Assembly: GCF_000612665.1 (NCBI RefSeq)
Contig: NZ_HG942076.1
Coordinates: 1 to 64,000 of the forward strand
DNA: 64,000 bases
Direction: 5' to 3'
Source: Neobacillus dielmonensis
GTDB taxonomy: Bacteria; Bacillota; Bacilli; Bacillales; Cytobacillaceae
Position 1 is the first letter of the stretch. Each line of letters begins with the position of its first letter. The notes under the pieces were generated by a model. It saw nothing but the letters and a program-made list of their open reading frames with translations. It was not told the origin of the DNA and searched no databases. A program made the translations under genes and the position numbers. This document shows, piece after piece, positions 23,655 through 32,929 of this stretch.

Positions 23655-24982
23655 CCAGCAAGCCTTTCCCTAACCTTTCCTGGGAGGCTTGCGGTGAGGA
23701 GCAGGATGAGGCAGCCGATGATTAGACCCGCTATGGCTACGAGGTGAAATCCTGCCAACGAGACTCGGTCGGCGAAGAATAGGCCGAGCAGGCTGGATGA
23801 AAAGATGGTTCCGATATAACGCGAGGTCATGAATAATCCGGAGGCGATGCCGGTTTCTTCTTTTTTGACGAAGGAGTACAATGCTGTTTGAAGTCCGAGA
23901 TTGTTGAAGCCATTGGTACAGCCTAGGATGCATAAAACAACAAAAATATAAACGGGAGAGGTCGCTTCCTGAAACGTCATGAGCAAACCTGTTCCCAGTA
24001 TGGCAGCAATGCAGCCAGCAAACAAAGCAGGCTTTGATGTCCCCGCTTGGTCAATCCACCTGCCAGCGATTGGCGAGACAATGACTCCCATCCCCGCAAC
24101 CGAAAGCATCATGATTCCAGTGAAACTGGCGTTATAATGCATGACCTGCTGCAAATAGGAAGGTACCCCAAAAAACAACGAGTAAAATAAAATGTTCACT
24201 AGTATGTATTGTACATAGACCTTGCTAGCATTCCGATTGCTCCGAAACGATTTGACATCAATAAACGGAGCCGGCCTCTTTGCTTCATACCGATATAACG
24301 CAATGACAAATAGTACAAACAAACCCAAGCTGACCCATTTTGGCTCCCGCTCTAATGACAATAAAAAGAACAACAAACTAATAAGCGTGAAAGAAAATAA
24401 CACAATCCCTGCATAATCCAATGAAGCATTTCTTTTTACCACTGGGTTATTAGGGAAAAATTTCAGCGTTAAGATAACGGAAAGGATAATAATCGGAAAG
24501 TTAATCCAAAAGATTGCTTCCCAATCTGCTGCCCCAATCAGCAGACCGCCAATCGTCGGTCCAAAAGCGGCGGATACGGACGAAAACATGTTTAAAATCG
24601 CAAACATTCGCGCTTGGTTTTTCGTAATCTGTTTTCTAACCGTGGTCATCCCTGCCGGATAAAGCATCGAGCTGCCGACCGCCTGAATCATCCGTATCGC
24701 TACAAGACTCCCAAAGTTGGGTGAAAAAGGCGCCAATAGACAAGAAACCGCCACTAGGCTTAAACCAATTAAGAATAAATGCTTTCGGTTAAACGTATCA
24801 CTCAATTTGCCCATAATCGGCTGCCCAATCGAACTGGTTAAATAATAGGTAGAAATAAGCCAAGAAGCATCAACAAAAGATAAATCAAACTGAACCTGCA
24901 GACGTGCTAAAGCCACTGAAATCATCGAAGAATTCAGCGGATTCAACAAAATACCCAAGGCCACAGCCCATATTAAAGGCAT
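23651..24982 (-). CDS. MFS drug/solute exporter
   Basis: 443 residues, 12 or more membrane helices. GGGAGGGG lies 9 nt before ATG 24982; the frame extends to 25027 but would then use REP-like sequence. MFS motif A appears as GKLSDTFNRKHLF, and motif C-like GPTIGGLLIG follows. The N-terminus (LNPLNSSMISVALARLQVQF) is typical of the DHA2/EmrB-like group. Probably exports a toxic small compound; substrate unknown. Its TGA stop belongs to the REP-like element. Confidence 0.85.
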   Translation of the reverse strand: MPLIWAVALGILLNPLNSSMISVALARLQVQFDLSFVDASWLISTYYLTSSIGQPIMGKLSDTFNRKHLFLIGLSLVAVSCLLAPFSPNFGSLVAIRMIQAVGSSMLYPAGMTTVRKQITKNQARMFAILNMFSSVSAAFGPTIGGLLIGAADWEAIFWINFPIIILSVILTLKFFPNNPVVKRNASLDYAGIVLFSFTLISLLFFLLSLEREPKWVSLGLFVLFVIALYRYEAKRPAPFIDVKSFRSNRNASKVYVQYILVNILFYSLFFGVPSYLQQVMHYNASFTGIMMLSVAGMGVIVSPIAGRWIDQAGTSKPALFAGCIAAILGTGLLMTFQEATSPVYIFVVLCILGCTNGFNNLGLQTALYSFVKKEETGIASGLFMTSRYIGTIFSSSLLGLFFADRVSLAGFHLVAIAGLIIGCLILLLTASLPGKVRERLAG

Positions 24983-25017
24983 AAAACAAATCCCCTCCCT
25001 TTTGTTATATTTTAGCA

Positions 25018-25090
25018 TGAAACACAAAGTCGGTTCTTCTTGTTCAAAAAAAGAGCCAAGAGAACCGTCCCCCTGGTCCCTCTTGTTTCA
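25018..25090. repeat. REP-like element, full copy
   Basis: tgaaacacaaagtcggttct tctt ... aagagccaagagaaccgtcc ccctggtccctcttgtttca. The left core has decayed (agtcggttct). It lies between divergent genes, within the upstream region of the MFS gene. Confidence 0.82.
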
Positions 25091-25193
25091 TTTTATCCAA
25101 TTAACTCTTTACATTTTGCTGTCTTCAGATGTACATTTAGAATATTGTGGCCCATATTAGTTAATACGTTAAAGAGTAGGTGCAGCATAGAAT

Positions 25194-25829
25194 ATGTCAT
25201 GGGATATTTTTAACATAATTGGCACGATTGCTTTCGCATTAAGCGGAGGTATCATTGCCTCTGAAGAAGATTATGATTTAATTGGATACTATGCTTTAGG
25301 CTTTATCACCGCTTTCGGAGGCGGAGCCGTCCGCAATTTATTAATTGGTGTTCCAGTTTCTGCTTTATGGAGTCAAGGATCCTTGTTTCTCATCACGTTT
25401 ATCTTGATTACGGTTCTTTATTTCCTGCCCATTAACAAACTAGTAAATTGGAAATATTGGTCTTTCTCTTTCGGTTTGCTAGATGCCATCGGTTTATCCG
25501 CTTTTGCCATTCAGGGAGCTTTATACGCGAAAAATTTAGGACTGCCAACCAGTGCCATGATTGTTGCTGCTTTACTAACGGGCGTGGGTGGAGGCATTAT
25601 CAGAGATGCGTTATCGAAGCGACAGCCTTTTGTTTTTAAATATGAATTATATGCTTTTTGGACGATTCTTGCCGGCATGATTCTCAGTTTTCAAATAGTA
25701 GATAAAGACATCTATTATTATTTCTTGTTTGTGATCGTTGTTTTATTAAGAATGCTGTCAATCAAATATCATTGGCATATTCCAAGACCCCAGAAACAGA
25801 AAATGAATGAATTTAAAATAAATCAGTAG
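25194..25829 (+). CDS. TRIC/UPF0126-family membrane protein
   Basis: 211 residues with seven predicted helices, made of two related halves: FNIIGTIAFALSGGI...AFGGGAVRNLLIG and LDAIGLSAFAIQGA...GVGGGIIRDALS. The GGG-x-[IV]-R-[DN] motif in each half is diagnostic of the YadS/YicG (UPF0126, trimeric intracellular cation channel-like) family. Members act as cation channels or glycine-related transporters; the function here is not established. It is followed by a strong terminator. Confidence 0.85.
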   Translation: MSWDIFNIIGTIAFALSGGIIASEEDYDLIGYYALGFITAFGGGAVRNLLIGVPVSALWSQGSLFLITFILITVLYFLPINKLVNWKYWSFSFGLLDAIGLSAFAIQGALYAKNLGLPTSAMIVAALLTGVGGGIIRDALSKRQPFVFKYELYAFWTILAGMILSFQIVDKDIYYYFLFVIVVLLRMLSIKYHWHIPRPQKQKMNEFKINQ

Positions 25830-25862
25830 ACCGAGGCTTTTCCAAGCATTCGGTCTTTTTTG
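25828..25862 (+). terminator. Terminator of the TRIC-like gene
   Basis: agaccgaggctt (25828-25839) pairs with aagcattcggtct (25844-25856) with one bulge, followed by a T run. Confidence 0.85.
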
Positions 25863-25910
25863 ATGTTTGGACGATGCCAATAGGATTTGTCCCAGGGCCG
25901 CTCCCCCTAT

Positions 25911-26005
25911 TTCCCGATAAAATTGAATTTTTACCGATAAATCTATTTTTTCCCCGATATAATTCATTTTTTCCCGATATCTTCGTTTTTTTCCCGATAA
26001 AAAAA
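25911..26005. repeat. Exact 20-bp period array, CCCGATA core, 5 copies
   Basis: CGATA begins at 25915, 25935, 25955, 25975 and 25995. Each unit is [tt]cccgata followed by an AT-rich stretch of varying sequence. It lies between the convergent TRIC-like and purU genes. Only the C-rich core is conserved; the T-rich spacer drifts. Confidence 0.9.
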
Positions 26006-26044
26006 AGGGGAGGCAAACTGCAGCACTCCCTTACCACCATTTTA

Positions 26045-26944
26045 TTAAAAAACAATCGTTTTATTTCCATGAACAATAATTCGGTCCTCCAAGTGCCACT
26101 TCACCGCGCGAGCCAAGACGCTTCTTTCGATGTTCCGGCCAATTTTTTTTAAGCTGTCGACATTATTGCGATGATCGACCCGGCTGATATCCTGCTCGAT
26201 AATCGGCCCCTCGTCAAGGTCATTGGTCACATAATGGGAAGTCGCGCCAATTAATTTTACGCCGCGGTCATAGGCCCGTTCATACGGCCGCGCCCCAACA
26301 AATGCCGGCAAGAAGGAATGATGGATGTTAATGATTTTTTTCGGATATGCCGCTATAAAACTCGGAGTCAAAATTTGCATATAACGCGCCAAAATCACCA
26401 CATCAATTTCATGCTCCTTTAACAACTGCAGCTGCTTTTCTTCGACTTCTGCACGGATATCCTTATTGGCCGGAATATAGTGAAACGGGATATCCAGTCC
26501 TTCAACAACCTCTCTTGCCGCCTCATGATTGCTGATGACAAGCGGAATGTCCATCATCAAATTGCCGCTTTGCCATTCCCACAACAGTTCCAGCAAACAG
26601 TGAAGCTCCTTTGAAACAAAGATGGCCGCTCTTTTCACGCGATAAACATGCATGAAGCTCCATTCCATGTCAAACCGCTTGGCAATTCCATCAAACTGCT
26701 GCTCCATTTTCTCTGCTTTTTCCATAAGGCCTGGACATTCAAATTCGATCCGGATAAAAAAAGTCCCGTCCTCTGGATTGGTAGAATACTGACTGGATTC
26801 GATAATATTCGCATTAAACGAAAATAAGAAATGCGAAATGGTTGAAACGATCCCAGGCTGGTCGGGACAACTGACCAATAAGCGCCCCCGATTCTGATTT
26901 CGTTCTTTAAATGTGTCGATTTGATCTTTAATGTAAGATTTCAT
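26045..26944 (-). CDS. purU: Formyltetrahydrofolate deformylase
   Basis: 299 residues. N-terminal ACT domain (GRLLVSCPDQPGIVSTISHFLFSFNANI) and C-terminal formyl-transferase-like hydrolase domain with the catalytic set Asn (INIHHSFLPAF), His in the same motif and Asp (HYVTNDLDEGPIIEQD). Hydrolyses 10-formyl-THF to formate and THF, balancing one-carbon units (family knowledge). ATG 26944 follows GAGGGG by 7 nt; the longer frame to 26959 runs through that site. Cytoplasmic. It may matter for formate flow with fdhA, which is inference. Confidence 0.93.
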   Translation of the reverse strand: MKSYIKDQIDTFKERNQNRGRLLVSCPDQPGIVSTISHFLFSFNANIIESSQYSTNPEDGTFFIRIEFECPGLMEKAEKMEQQFDGIAKRFDMEWSFMHVYRVKRAAIFVSKELHCLLELLWEWQSGNLMMDIPLVISNHEAAREVVEGLDIPFHYIPANKDIRAEVEEKQLQLLKEHEIDVVILARYMQILTPSFIAAYPKKIINIHHSFLPAFVGARPYERAYDRGVKLIGATSHYVTNDLDEGPIIEQDISRVDHRNNVDSLKKIGRNIERSVLARAVKWHLEDRIIVHGNKTIVF

Positions 26945-27020
26945 TGCAATACCCCTCATTATTAATGAAATCTATTATACATGAATTTTATTAATTTTGC
27001 GGAAAATTATCACTATTCAC

Positions 27021-28307
27021 TTAAAATACATATTGAATAACAAAATTGCTGATAAACAAAATCGCAATCAAATAGAGGGCCGGGTGAATTTCTTTCCCTT
27101 TTCCCATCAATAGCTTGATCAATGGATAGAGGATAAAACCGATCGCCATTCCATCTGCAATACTATACGTTAACGGTATCAAAACAATGATTAATAGAGC
27201 AGGAATGCTCTCTGATAAATCGTTAATGGAAAGATGAACAATATTTTGCAGCATAAGAATTCCAATTAAAATCAGAATCGGTGAAACTGCACTGGCCGGA
27301 ACCAGATTAATGACTGGGATAAACAGAATCGAAACGAGAAACATGAGCCCTGTGACAATGCTGGTTAATCCAGTTCTACCGCCTGCTGTAATTCCCGCTG
27401 CGGTCTCCACGGATGCGACCGTTGGGCTGGTTCCGAAGACTCCAGAAAACAACACCGAAACAGCTGTTGCCTGGAGAGATTTCTTGCTGCTTTCCGGGCG
27501 ATGGAGCATGTTGCTATGCCCATGGATCAAACCAATATTTTCAAACACAATCACCATGGCAAAAGAAATCGAAGTGAGCCAGAAAACGAAATTCCCCGCC
27601 TGTGCCCATGAAGCCTGGCCAAACACACCTAAATATTCATGAAAAGATGGCATCGAAAAGGAAATCTTCTCGAAATGGCCTCCCCCAAACAAAAAAGTCA
27701 GTAATGATGTAATCACAATACTTAATAACAGGTTTCCCGGTATATTTTTTATAAATAATAAAATCGTAATAATCAAACCAATGAAGGTGGTGATGGCAAT
27801 CGGACTGCTTAAATCGCCAATCGCCAGTAAAGTGTGTTCCGAATTCGTGATAATGCCGGCATTATCAAATCCTATTAAAATCAACAAAATTCCGATTCCG
27901 ATCGAAATGGCTTCTTTTAAAGAATTCGGAATCGAGGAGGTAATTACGGTTGCCATTGGTGTAAAGGCAATAGCCGCGAAAATCAGACCTGACACAAGTA
28001 CCATAGCCAATGCTTCCTGCCACGTAAAACCGCCGGATTGGACAATGGTATACGTAAACATGGCATTAAGCCCCATTCCTGGAATGAGGGTATATGGCGT
28101 ATTACTCCATAATCCCACGATTAAGCATCCAATAAAACTAGTAAGTATGGTTGCAATGATACCGGCCTCCATTGGAATTCCGGCTACCGCCAAAATCGTG
28201 GCGTTGACAATAATGATATAAACAACCGTTATATAAGAGATCAGACCTGCAGATACTTCCTTACCGACGGTTGTACCATGCTGATGTAATTTAAAAAAAC
28301 GTTCCAT
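27021..28307 (-). CDS. NCS2/AzgA-family purine permease
   Basis: 428 residues with about 12-14 helices. N-terminal HGTTVGKEVSAGLISYITVVYIIIVN and GMGLNAMFTY are typical of the AzgA/PbuG/PbuO subfamily, which imports adenine, guanine or hypoxanthine by proton symport. Start ATG 28307 follows AAAGGTG. No purine riboswitch is seen upstream. The divergent LysR gene and a perfect palindrome between them suggest LysR control instead. Confidence 0.87.
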   Translation of the reverse strand: MERFFKLHQHGTTVGKEVSAGLISYITVVYIIIVNATILAVAGIPMEAGIIATILTSFIGCLIVGLWSNTPYTLIPGMGLNAMFTYTIVQSGGFTWQEALAMVLVSGLIFAAIAFTPMATVITSSIPNSLKEAISIGIGILLILIGFDNAGIITNSEHTLLAIGDLSSPIAITTFIGLIITILLFIKNIPGNLLLSIVITSLLTFLFGGGHFEKISFSMPSFHEYLGVFGQASWAQAGNFVFWLTSISFAMVIVFENIGLIHGHSNMLHRPESSKKSLQATAVSVLFSGVFGTSPTVASVETAAGITAGGRTGLTSIVTGLMFLVSILFIPVINLVPASAVSPILILIGILMLQNIVHLSINDLSESIPALLIIVLIPLTYSIADGMAIGFILYPLIKLLMGKGKEIHPALYLIAILFISNFVIQYVF

Positions 28308-28333
28308 TTCAATCACCTTTCTATTCATACCAA

Positions 28334-28347
28334 ACGATAATTATCGT
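28334..28347. promoter_or_regulatory. Perfect 14-bp palindrome, operator candidate
   Basis: ACGATAATTATCGT in the gap between the divergent NCS2 permease and LysR genes; contains a T-N11-A-like arrangement expected for LysR binding. Confidence 0.5.
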
Positions 28348-28422
28348 ATCATAGACGAATACTATACAAAAAATATATATTTTATATAGAAACCATACTT
28401 TTTCGATATAGAAGGTGATTTC

Positions 28423-29286
28423 ATGGACATTAAACAACTACGGTATTTTATCGCCATCGCGGAGGAAAAGAATATAACCGCCGCTGCCAATCGGCTGCAT
28501 ATGTCGCAGCCGCCGCTTAGCATGCAATTGAAACAAATGGAAGATGAGCTTGGTGTTAAATTAGTCGAACGCAATGGCAAGAGTATGGAGTTAACGGACA
28601 AAGGAAAAGTGCTGTATCATCGTGCATTGCATCTGGTGAACAGTGTCGAGGAGATTAAAAATGAAGTACAGGAAACCGAAGAAGGAAAACGAGGCCAGCT
28701 AGCCGTAGGTATCAACACCCTTTCGGTAACAGGGTTTGCCGAAATGATCCAATTCTTTCATAAACAATTTCCGCTTGTTTCTTTAAAAATTGTTCAGAAC
28801 GATTCGTTTTATTTAGCAGATATGGTCAAAACAAGGGCGATTGAAATGGCCTTTGTCCGCCTGCCACTGGAACAACGTGATTTTTCCTATCAACATCTAT
28901 TGAGCGAGCCCTTTGTTTTTGTAAGCAACAAAAAATCTCAGGTCATGACTTTGGAAGAGATTTCACGTTTGCCCCTGATCATTCCCAGCTCAGAAGGCTT
29001 AGGAATCTACAACACGATCCTAGAGGCTTTTTCAAAGCAGAACCTTCCACTCAACAGTATCGCAGAATGCTCAGATATGCATGTATTAATGGAAATGGTC
29101 AAGGGCGGAATGGGAGCCACCATCGTCCCCAAATCAGTCTTAAATGTCTATGGAGACCAAGGTCTCCACTCAACACCTATTCAAGACGCCCAACTGGTCT
29201 CCTCCTTAGGAGTCATCTGGCTAGAACACCATCTAGTCTCATCACCCGCAAAAAACTTTATAAAAATCGTAAAAAAATTTCTTTAG
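28423..29286 (+). CDS. LysR-family transcriptional regulator
   Basis: 287 residues, start after GAAGGTGATTTC. N-terminal helix-turn-helix (MDIKQLRYFIAIAEEKNITAAANRLHMSQPPLSMQLKQME), then the LysR co-inducer domain. Divergent from the NCS2 permease with 115 bp between, so that permease is the most likely target. Ligand unknown. The stop TAG forms the start of the REP-like element. Confidence 0.9.
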   Translation: MDIKQLRYFIAIAEEKNITAAANRLHMSQPPLSMQLKQMEDELGVKLVERNGKSMELTDKGKVLYHRALHLVNSVEEIKNEVQETEEGKRGQLAVGINTLSVTGFAEMIQFFHKQFPLVSLKIVQNDSFYLADMVKTRAIEMAFVRLPLEQRDFSYQHLLSEPFVFVSNKKSQVMTLEEISRLPLIIPSSEGLGIYNTILEAFSKQNLPLNSIAECSDMHVLMEMVKGGMGATIVPKSVLNVYGDQGLHSTPIQDAQLVSSLGVIWLEHHLVSSPAKNFIKIVKKFL

Positions 29287-29314
29287 GGACCAGGGGGACG
29301 GTTCTCCCGGTCCC
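29286..29314. repeat. REP-like element, left half, GGTCCC variant
   Basis: gggaccagggggacggttct cccggtccc, directly fused to the LysR stop (tagggacc). A degraded right half (agaacggtcccc, about 29379-29390) may be its partner. Confidence 0.8.
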
Positions 29315-29453
29315 ATCACTTCTACTTTTCAACCCAACTTAAGCTTTCCTTTAACAATTGTGTCTCGAAATTTGCGATAGAACGGTCCCCTCGCATCATG
29401 TATAATAATCCATATGCTTATAGATAGAATTTTCAAAAAGTGGGTGTAGAGGT

Positions 29454-30362
29454 ATGTGGTTTGTTTTTGCGGTAGCAGCTGCCGTTTGTTTTGGGTTAAG
29501 GGGCATTTTATATCAGTGGACATCGCAGCGGCCGATTGACCGCAATTTGTTGCTAACGGGGGTCTATGTTTCCGGCACCCTTATCACGGTTGGTACGAAT
29601 TTTTTTGCCCAGCAGCCATGGTCCATGGGAGCGTTAATGGGTATCCTATTGGGGCTATTCTCGTTTATTGCTAACGCCTCGATGTATAAGGGGTATGCCG
29701 TCGGGAAAGCTTCGATTGTTGCCTTGTTTACCGGGCTGCCGCCGCTTGTTGTAATGATTTGTGCCTACATATTATGGCAGGAAGGGCTGACACCTTGGCA
29801 GTTTGTTGCATTCTTCATTGTCTTAGGCGGCCTGCTGATGATCAAATATTCGCAGGATTTAAGGGTTGGACAATTAAAAGGCGTCCAATGGGGCGTATTA
29901 ACGATGATTTTCTTTGGCTTTACCGATGTATCCGTAAAGCAGGCAACACTTTTGGGAGCATCTGCACTGCCTGCCTTAACGCTCATGTTTGCAACTGGAA
30001 GCGTATTGTTTGGGTTGTCTTGGGCATGGGGAAACTTTAGGTCACAAGCAAACAAGGCACACAATGAAGTGGCAGCGTCCAGCGAAACAGCACCCGGACA
30101 TACTGCTGCCACGGTTTGGACCTTGAAAAAAACAGTTGGCTGGGGCATGCTCGTTGGGATCACAAATGCAGGTGGCATGCTGTTAATCTTCCCAGCTTAC
30201 CGTGAAGGAATAACAGGAATTGTCTCCGCCATCGTCGCCTCCAACGTGGCACTCGTCCTTTTATATGCCCGTTTCTATCTGAAAGAAAATTGGACCAAAC
30301 GCGAGGCTGGCGGCCTATTAATGGCCTTTCTCGGCATTATCCTGCTCCGAATTGCCTCCTAG
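29454..30362 (+). CDS. EamA/DMT-family transporter
   Basis: 302 residues, ten likely helices in two EamA repeats (first FVFAVAAAVCFGLRGILYQW, second GVLTMIFFGFTDVSVKQATLL). The central loop (SQANKAHNEVAASSETAPGH) is polar and cytoplasmic. Starts with ATG 29454 behind GTAGAGGT. Substrate unknown. The stop TAG overlaps the repeat-derived tagggaaacac. Confidence 0.8.
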   Translation: MWFVFAVAAAVCFGLRGILYQWTSQRPIDRNLLLTGVYVSGTLITVGTNFFAQQPWSMGALMGILLGLFSFIANASMYKGYAVGKASIVALFTGLPPLVVMICAYILWQEGLTPWQFVAFFIVLGGLLMIKYSQDLRVGQLKGVQWGVLTMIFFGFTDVSVKQATLLGASALPALTLMFATGSVLFGLSWAWGNFRSQANKAHNEVAASSETAPGHTAATVWTLKKTVGWGMLVGITNAGGMLLIFPAYREGITGIVSAIVASNVALVLLYARFYLKENWTKREAGGLLMAFLGIILLRIAS

Positions 30363-30373
30363 GGAAACACGTT

Positions 30374-30460
30374 TGAAACACGGGGACGGTTCTGCTGTTG
30401 CATAAAATAGCAAGCCGTCCCCTTTGGTGTGGGCAAGAGAACCGCCTCCCTGCCTCACCC
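30374..30460. repeat. REP-like element, compound copy
   Basis: tgaaacacggggacggttct gctgttgc ... gcaagccgtcccctttggtg, then a second right half caagagaaccgcctccctgc ctcac. Three cores, two of them in the right-hand orientation, so it is a partial duplication. Confidence 0.8.
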
Positions 30461-30465
30461 CCGCA

Positions 30466-31608
30466 TCACTTTCTCAACTCACTATATTGCACATGGATTC
30501 GGTTTTCCGGTTTACGGTCGACGGTATACAGAACGAGTAGGAAAAACCACTCTAAAGGCTTCATGATCAAGTAGACGAGGTCGGCGGACCATTTGGTACG
30601 GATATGCCGGCTAAGGGGGTATCCGTACTTGTCGTAAAAGCCCCGAATTGCCTTATGGAGGTTGGGTGTGTAGTCCTCGAGAATGTTTTCAAAGGCGTTG
30701 GCAACCAGCAATTGGCGGTTGACGACAATTCTAGAGCCATGTCTAATTCCTGCCCTGATTGGCTTTACAAGTTTCTTATGCCCTGCTGCCGAAACGGTAC
30801 ACAGATAATGGCCATCCCCCTCAACAATCTCCGGAGCTGGCGCCGGAATCCTGGAGTAATGAAACGAACTGGTATCAAGGAACACACGGATCAAACTGTC
30901 CGGCCTCTGTCCAAACAAAACCATAATCAATTGAATCACGACTAGGGCTGGAAAAAGAAAAATCACCCATACCCGAGACATCTTTTGATAGCGGGAAGAG
31001 ACTCTGTAAAGAAAAAGCAAAATAGGATTGGTGTATTCCGTCTCTGATTCACTCATCTTTTCATGAAAACGATTGAGTGATTCTTTTAATCGGGAAATAT
31101 AGAGAAAGACTAATGATAAGAAACTAATCTGCAGAAGCGGGACAGAGAACTTTTCTCCATCATGAGTAAAAGCAGTATGGGTCAGGTAGATGACCGCAAA
31201 TAGGATATTCAAAATCACCACGATGCTGCAGACAACAAATAAGATAGGAGAAAGTCCCTCCTGAGAGCTTAATAACCAAAAGCTAAACATGCCGAAAATG
31301 AGTAACACAATTACGGATAAGACATGGTCATTGGCAAGCGAGGCATAGCCGTTTGCTTTCACTCCATTCATGGAGAAAATCCGTAACTGCTCGCCTCCCT
31401 CTAAGCCCAAATTGTTGATAAAAAATCCAATCATCAAAAGACCTATAATGGCGATTGAATAAATTGCATCGATCACCTTTGTTCTGACCGAGCCTCCCCC
31501 CACCGCCTTGCGCCTGACAAAACTTTGCACCATCCGAATGAAGGCATAGGCAGGAATAGATACGAACAATACGATTACTAACAAAATAACCAACTTGATT
31601 CCTCCCAT
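30466..31608 (-). CDS. Multi-pass membrane protein, unknown function
   Basis: 380 residues. Six or so membrane helices lie in the first 250 residues (VILLVIVLFVSIPAYAF, AIYSIAIIGLLMIGFFI, VLSVIVLLIFGMFSFWLL, PILFVVCSIVVILNILFAVIY, LLQISFLSLVFLYI, VWVIFLFPALVVIQLIMVLF). The soluble C-terminal ~120 residues contain YLCTVSAAGHKKLVKP and RIRTKWSADLVYLIMKPLEW-like segments seen in DUF6688-type proteins; this assignment is tentative. No partner gene. Confidence 0.6.
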   Translation of the reverse strand: MGGIKLVILLVIVLFVSIPAYAFIRMVQSFVRRKAVGGGSVRTKVIDAIYSIAIIGLLMIGFFINNLGLEGGEQLRIFSMNGVKANGYASLANDHVLSVIVLLIFGMFSFWLLSSQEGLSPILFVVCSIVVILNILFAVIYLTHTAFTHDGEKFSVPLLQISFLSLVFLYISRLKESLNRFHEKMSESETEYTNPILLFLYRVSSRYQKMSRVWVIFLFPALVVIQLIMVLFGQRPDSLIRVFLDTSSFHYSRIPAPAPEIVEGDGHYLCTVSAAGHKKLVKPIRAGIRHGSRIVVNRQLLVANAFENILEDYTPNLHKAIRGFYDKYGYPLSRHIRTKWSADLVYLIMKPLEWFFLLVLYTVDRKPENRIHVQYSELRK

Positions 31609-31967
31609 TATCTCACTGACAAAAGCGCTTATTTACATAGAAATTCTTGGTATACAAAAATAATAATACATAGAAATTCTATGTACAATGTTTTTTAAAA
31701 AATTTATGAATTTTCATCACTTCTATTTTACAAGTGAACTGACATTTATCTACTATTTTCTAAAACTCAAACTTATTCAAACGTTTGATTAATTTTTTAG
31801 CAAACGTGATTAGTTAAATACATTTATCAAATCGATAGCCAAAAAATTTGTCAGTCAACCAAACGTTTAATTGAAAAACTTGATATTCCCATCAATAAGG
31901 GATTTTCACCCGCAATTTGCTAAAAAAATTGTCGTGTGAAGTAGAACTGTCCAAGAAGGAGGTTGTG
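31609..31967. promoter_or_regulatory. AT-rich gap with three AAACGT-type motifs
   Basis: No gene. TCAAACGTTTGA (31777-31788, perfect palindrome, continuing ttaa), CAAACGTGATTAG (31801) and CCAAACGTTTAATTG (31859) look like repeated sites for one regulator. CGTTTGATTAA also occurs in the palindrome at 6053-6072. They sit 170-260 bp upstream of the leftward membrane protein gene. Confidence 0.45.
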
Positions 31968-32771
31968 TTACTTTTTGGAAGCATAAAGTGGGTTGGCCAC
32001 TCTAACACGGTCCCCAAATTCCACTTTCAATTCTTCAAACGCTGCCAAGACTTCCGGAGGAACATCCACAGATGCAATATAGTTTTTTCCACTAGGCCCG
32101 TATCCATCGGTGTTATCCAATAATCTAGGAATTTCCCCCATCAGCAAGGAAATAAATCGATTAAGATCCCACATTCCCCACAGGTCGGATGGTTCAATCA
32201 CCAACTCTCCCTCTCTCACTTGAACACGAACTTTATAGGACGCAAAGTTAATGAGTTCAACTTCTGTACTTGATAGAAACTTACGGAACGTGGCATCCAT
32301 GCGGTGCTGCATCGTGGTATCTTGGACAATTAAAATCGACCTTGGGCGAAGCTGGTGCTGTTTCATCACCTCTAAAGCATAGGTCACATTATTTCCACAG
32401 TTCGTTGAGTTTCGCTCGATGAGAATATCAGCGATTTGATAGTTTCGTCTAATATATTCACTGATGATATCGGCTTCCATTTTCCCTTCCGTGACGATGT
32501 CAGGATATGCCTGATGAACAGCCTGCCGCATGCTCTCTGTCGTGTGGCCTTCGCCCCCCACGACCATGAAGGTTTTCGCAATGCCCGTGGTCAGAGCCTG
32601 TCCCACTACATCAAAGCCATAGGGAATACTGCCGCCAAATAGAATCAGCAAATCCACCTGTGAAACTCCATACTTCTCCTGTAAAGCTTGACTAGTTAAA
32701 GCCTGAATATCTCTTTTTCCAAGAAAGTCACTTAATCTATTTAAATTTTCCGCTGTTTTAGATAAATCCAT
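31968..32771 (-). CDS. YdcF-like DUF218 protein
   Basis: 267 residues; GGAGGTG lies 5 nt before ATG 32771. DUF218 features: DLLILFGGSIPYGFDVVGQAL near the start, VVGGEGHTTESMRQ, ERNSTNCGNNVTYALEVM (conserved E-x-x-S-x-N-T-x-x-N pattern) and RSILIVQDTTMQHRMDATF. No membrane anchor, unlike SanA/ElyC, so it resembles E. coli YdcF, whose role is unsettled (S-adenosylmethionine binding has been reported for YdcF). Stands alone. Confidence 0.78.
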   Translation of the reverse strand: MDLSKTAENLNRLSDFLGKRDIQALTSQALQEKYGVSQVDLLILFGGSIPYGFDVVGQALTTGIAKTFMVVGGEGHTTESMRQAVHQAYPDIVTEGKMEADIISEYIRRNYQIADILIERNSTNCGNNVTYALEVMKQHQLRPRSILIVQDTTMQHRMDATFRKFLSSTEVELINFASYKVRVQVREGELVIEPSDLWGMWDLNRFISLLMGEIPRLLDNTDGYGPSGKNYIASVDVPPEVLAAFEELKVEFGDRVRVANPLYASKK

Positions 32772-32929
32772 ATCCACACCTCCACACCATAAATCCATTA
32801 CATGTTATTACTTTGCATTATACCCGATTACTAGAATGATAATTTGAAAAAAGTTAAACTGATAAATGATTAACAATCTTTCGCAAGGATAAAAATGTAA
32901 CCAAGATGACTAAAAGGAGTCGATATAGA

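Noticed and set aside
25911..26005. CRISPR-like array of short repeats
   Set aside because: The period of 20 bp is far too short, and the conserved core is only about 7 bp.
25813..26076. 87-residue leftward and 92-residue rightward frames across the 20-bp array
   Set aside because: Both translate the repeat array, giving low-complexity sequence, and overlap real gene ends.
28308..28422. Purine riboswitch before the NCS2 permease
   Set aside because: The gap is only 115 bp, has no aptamer-like core, and is shared with a divergent LysR gene.
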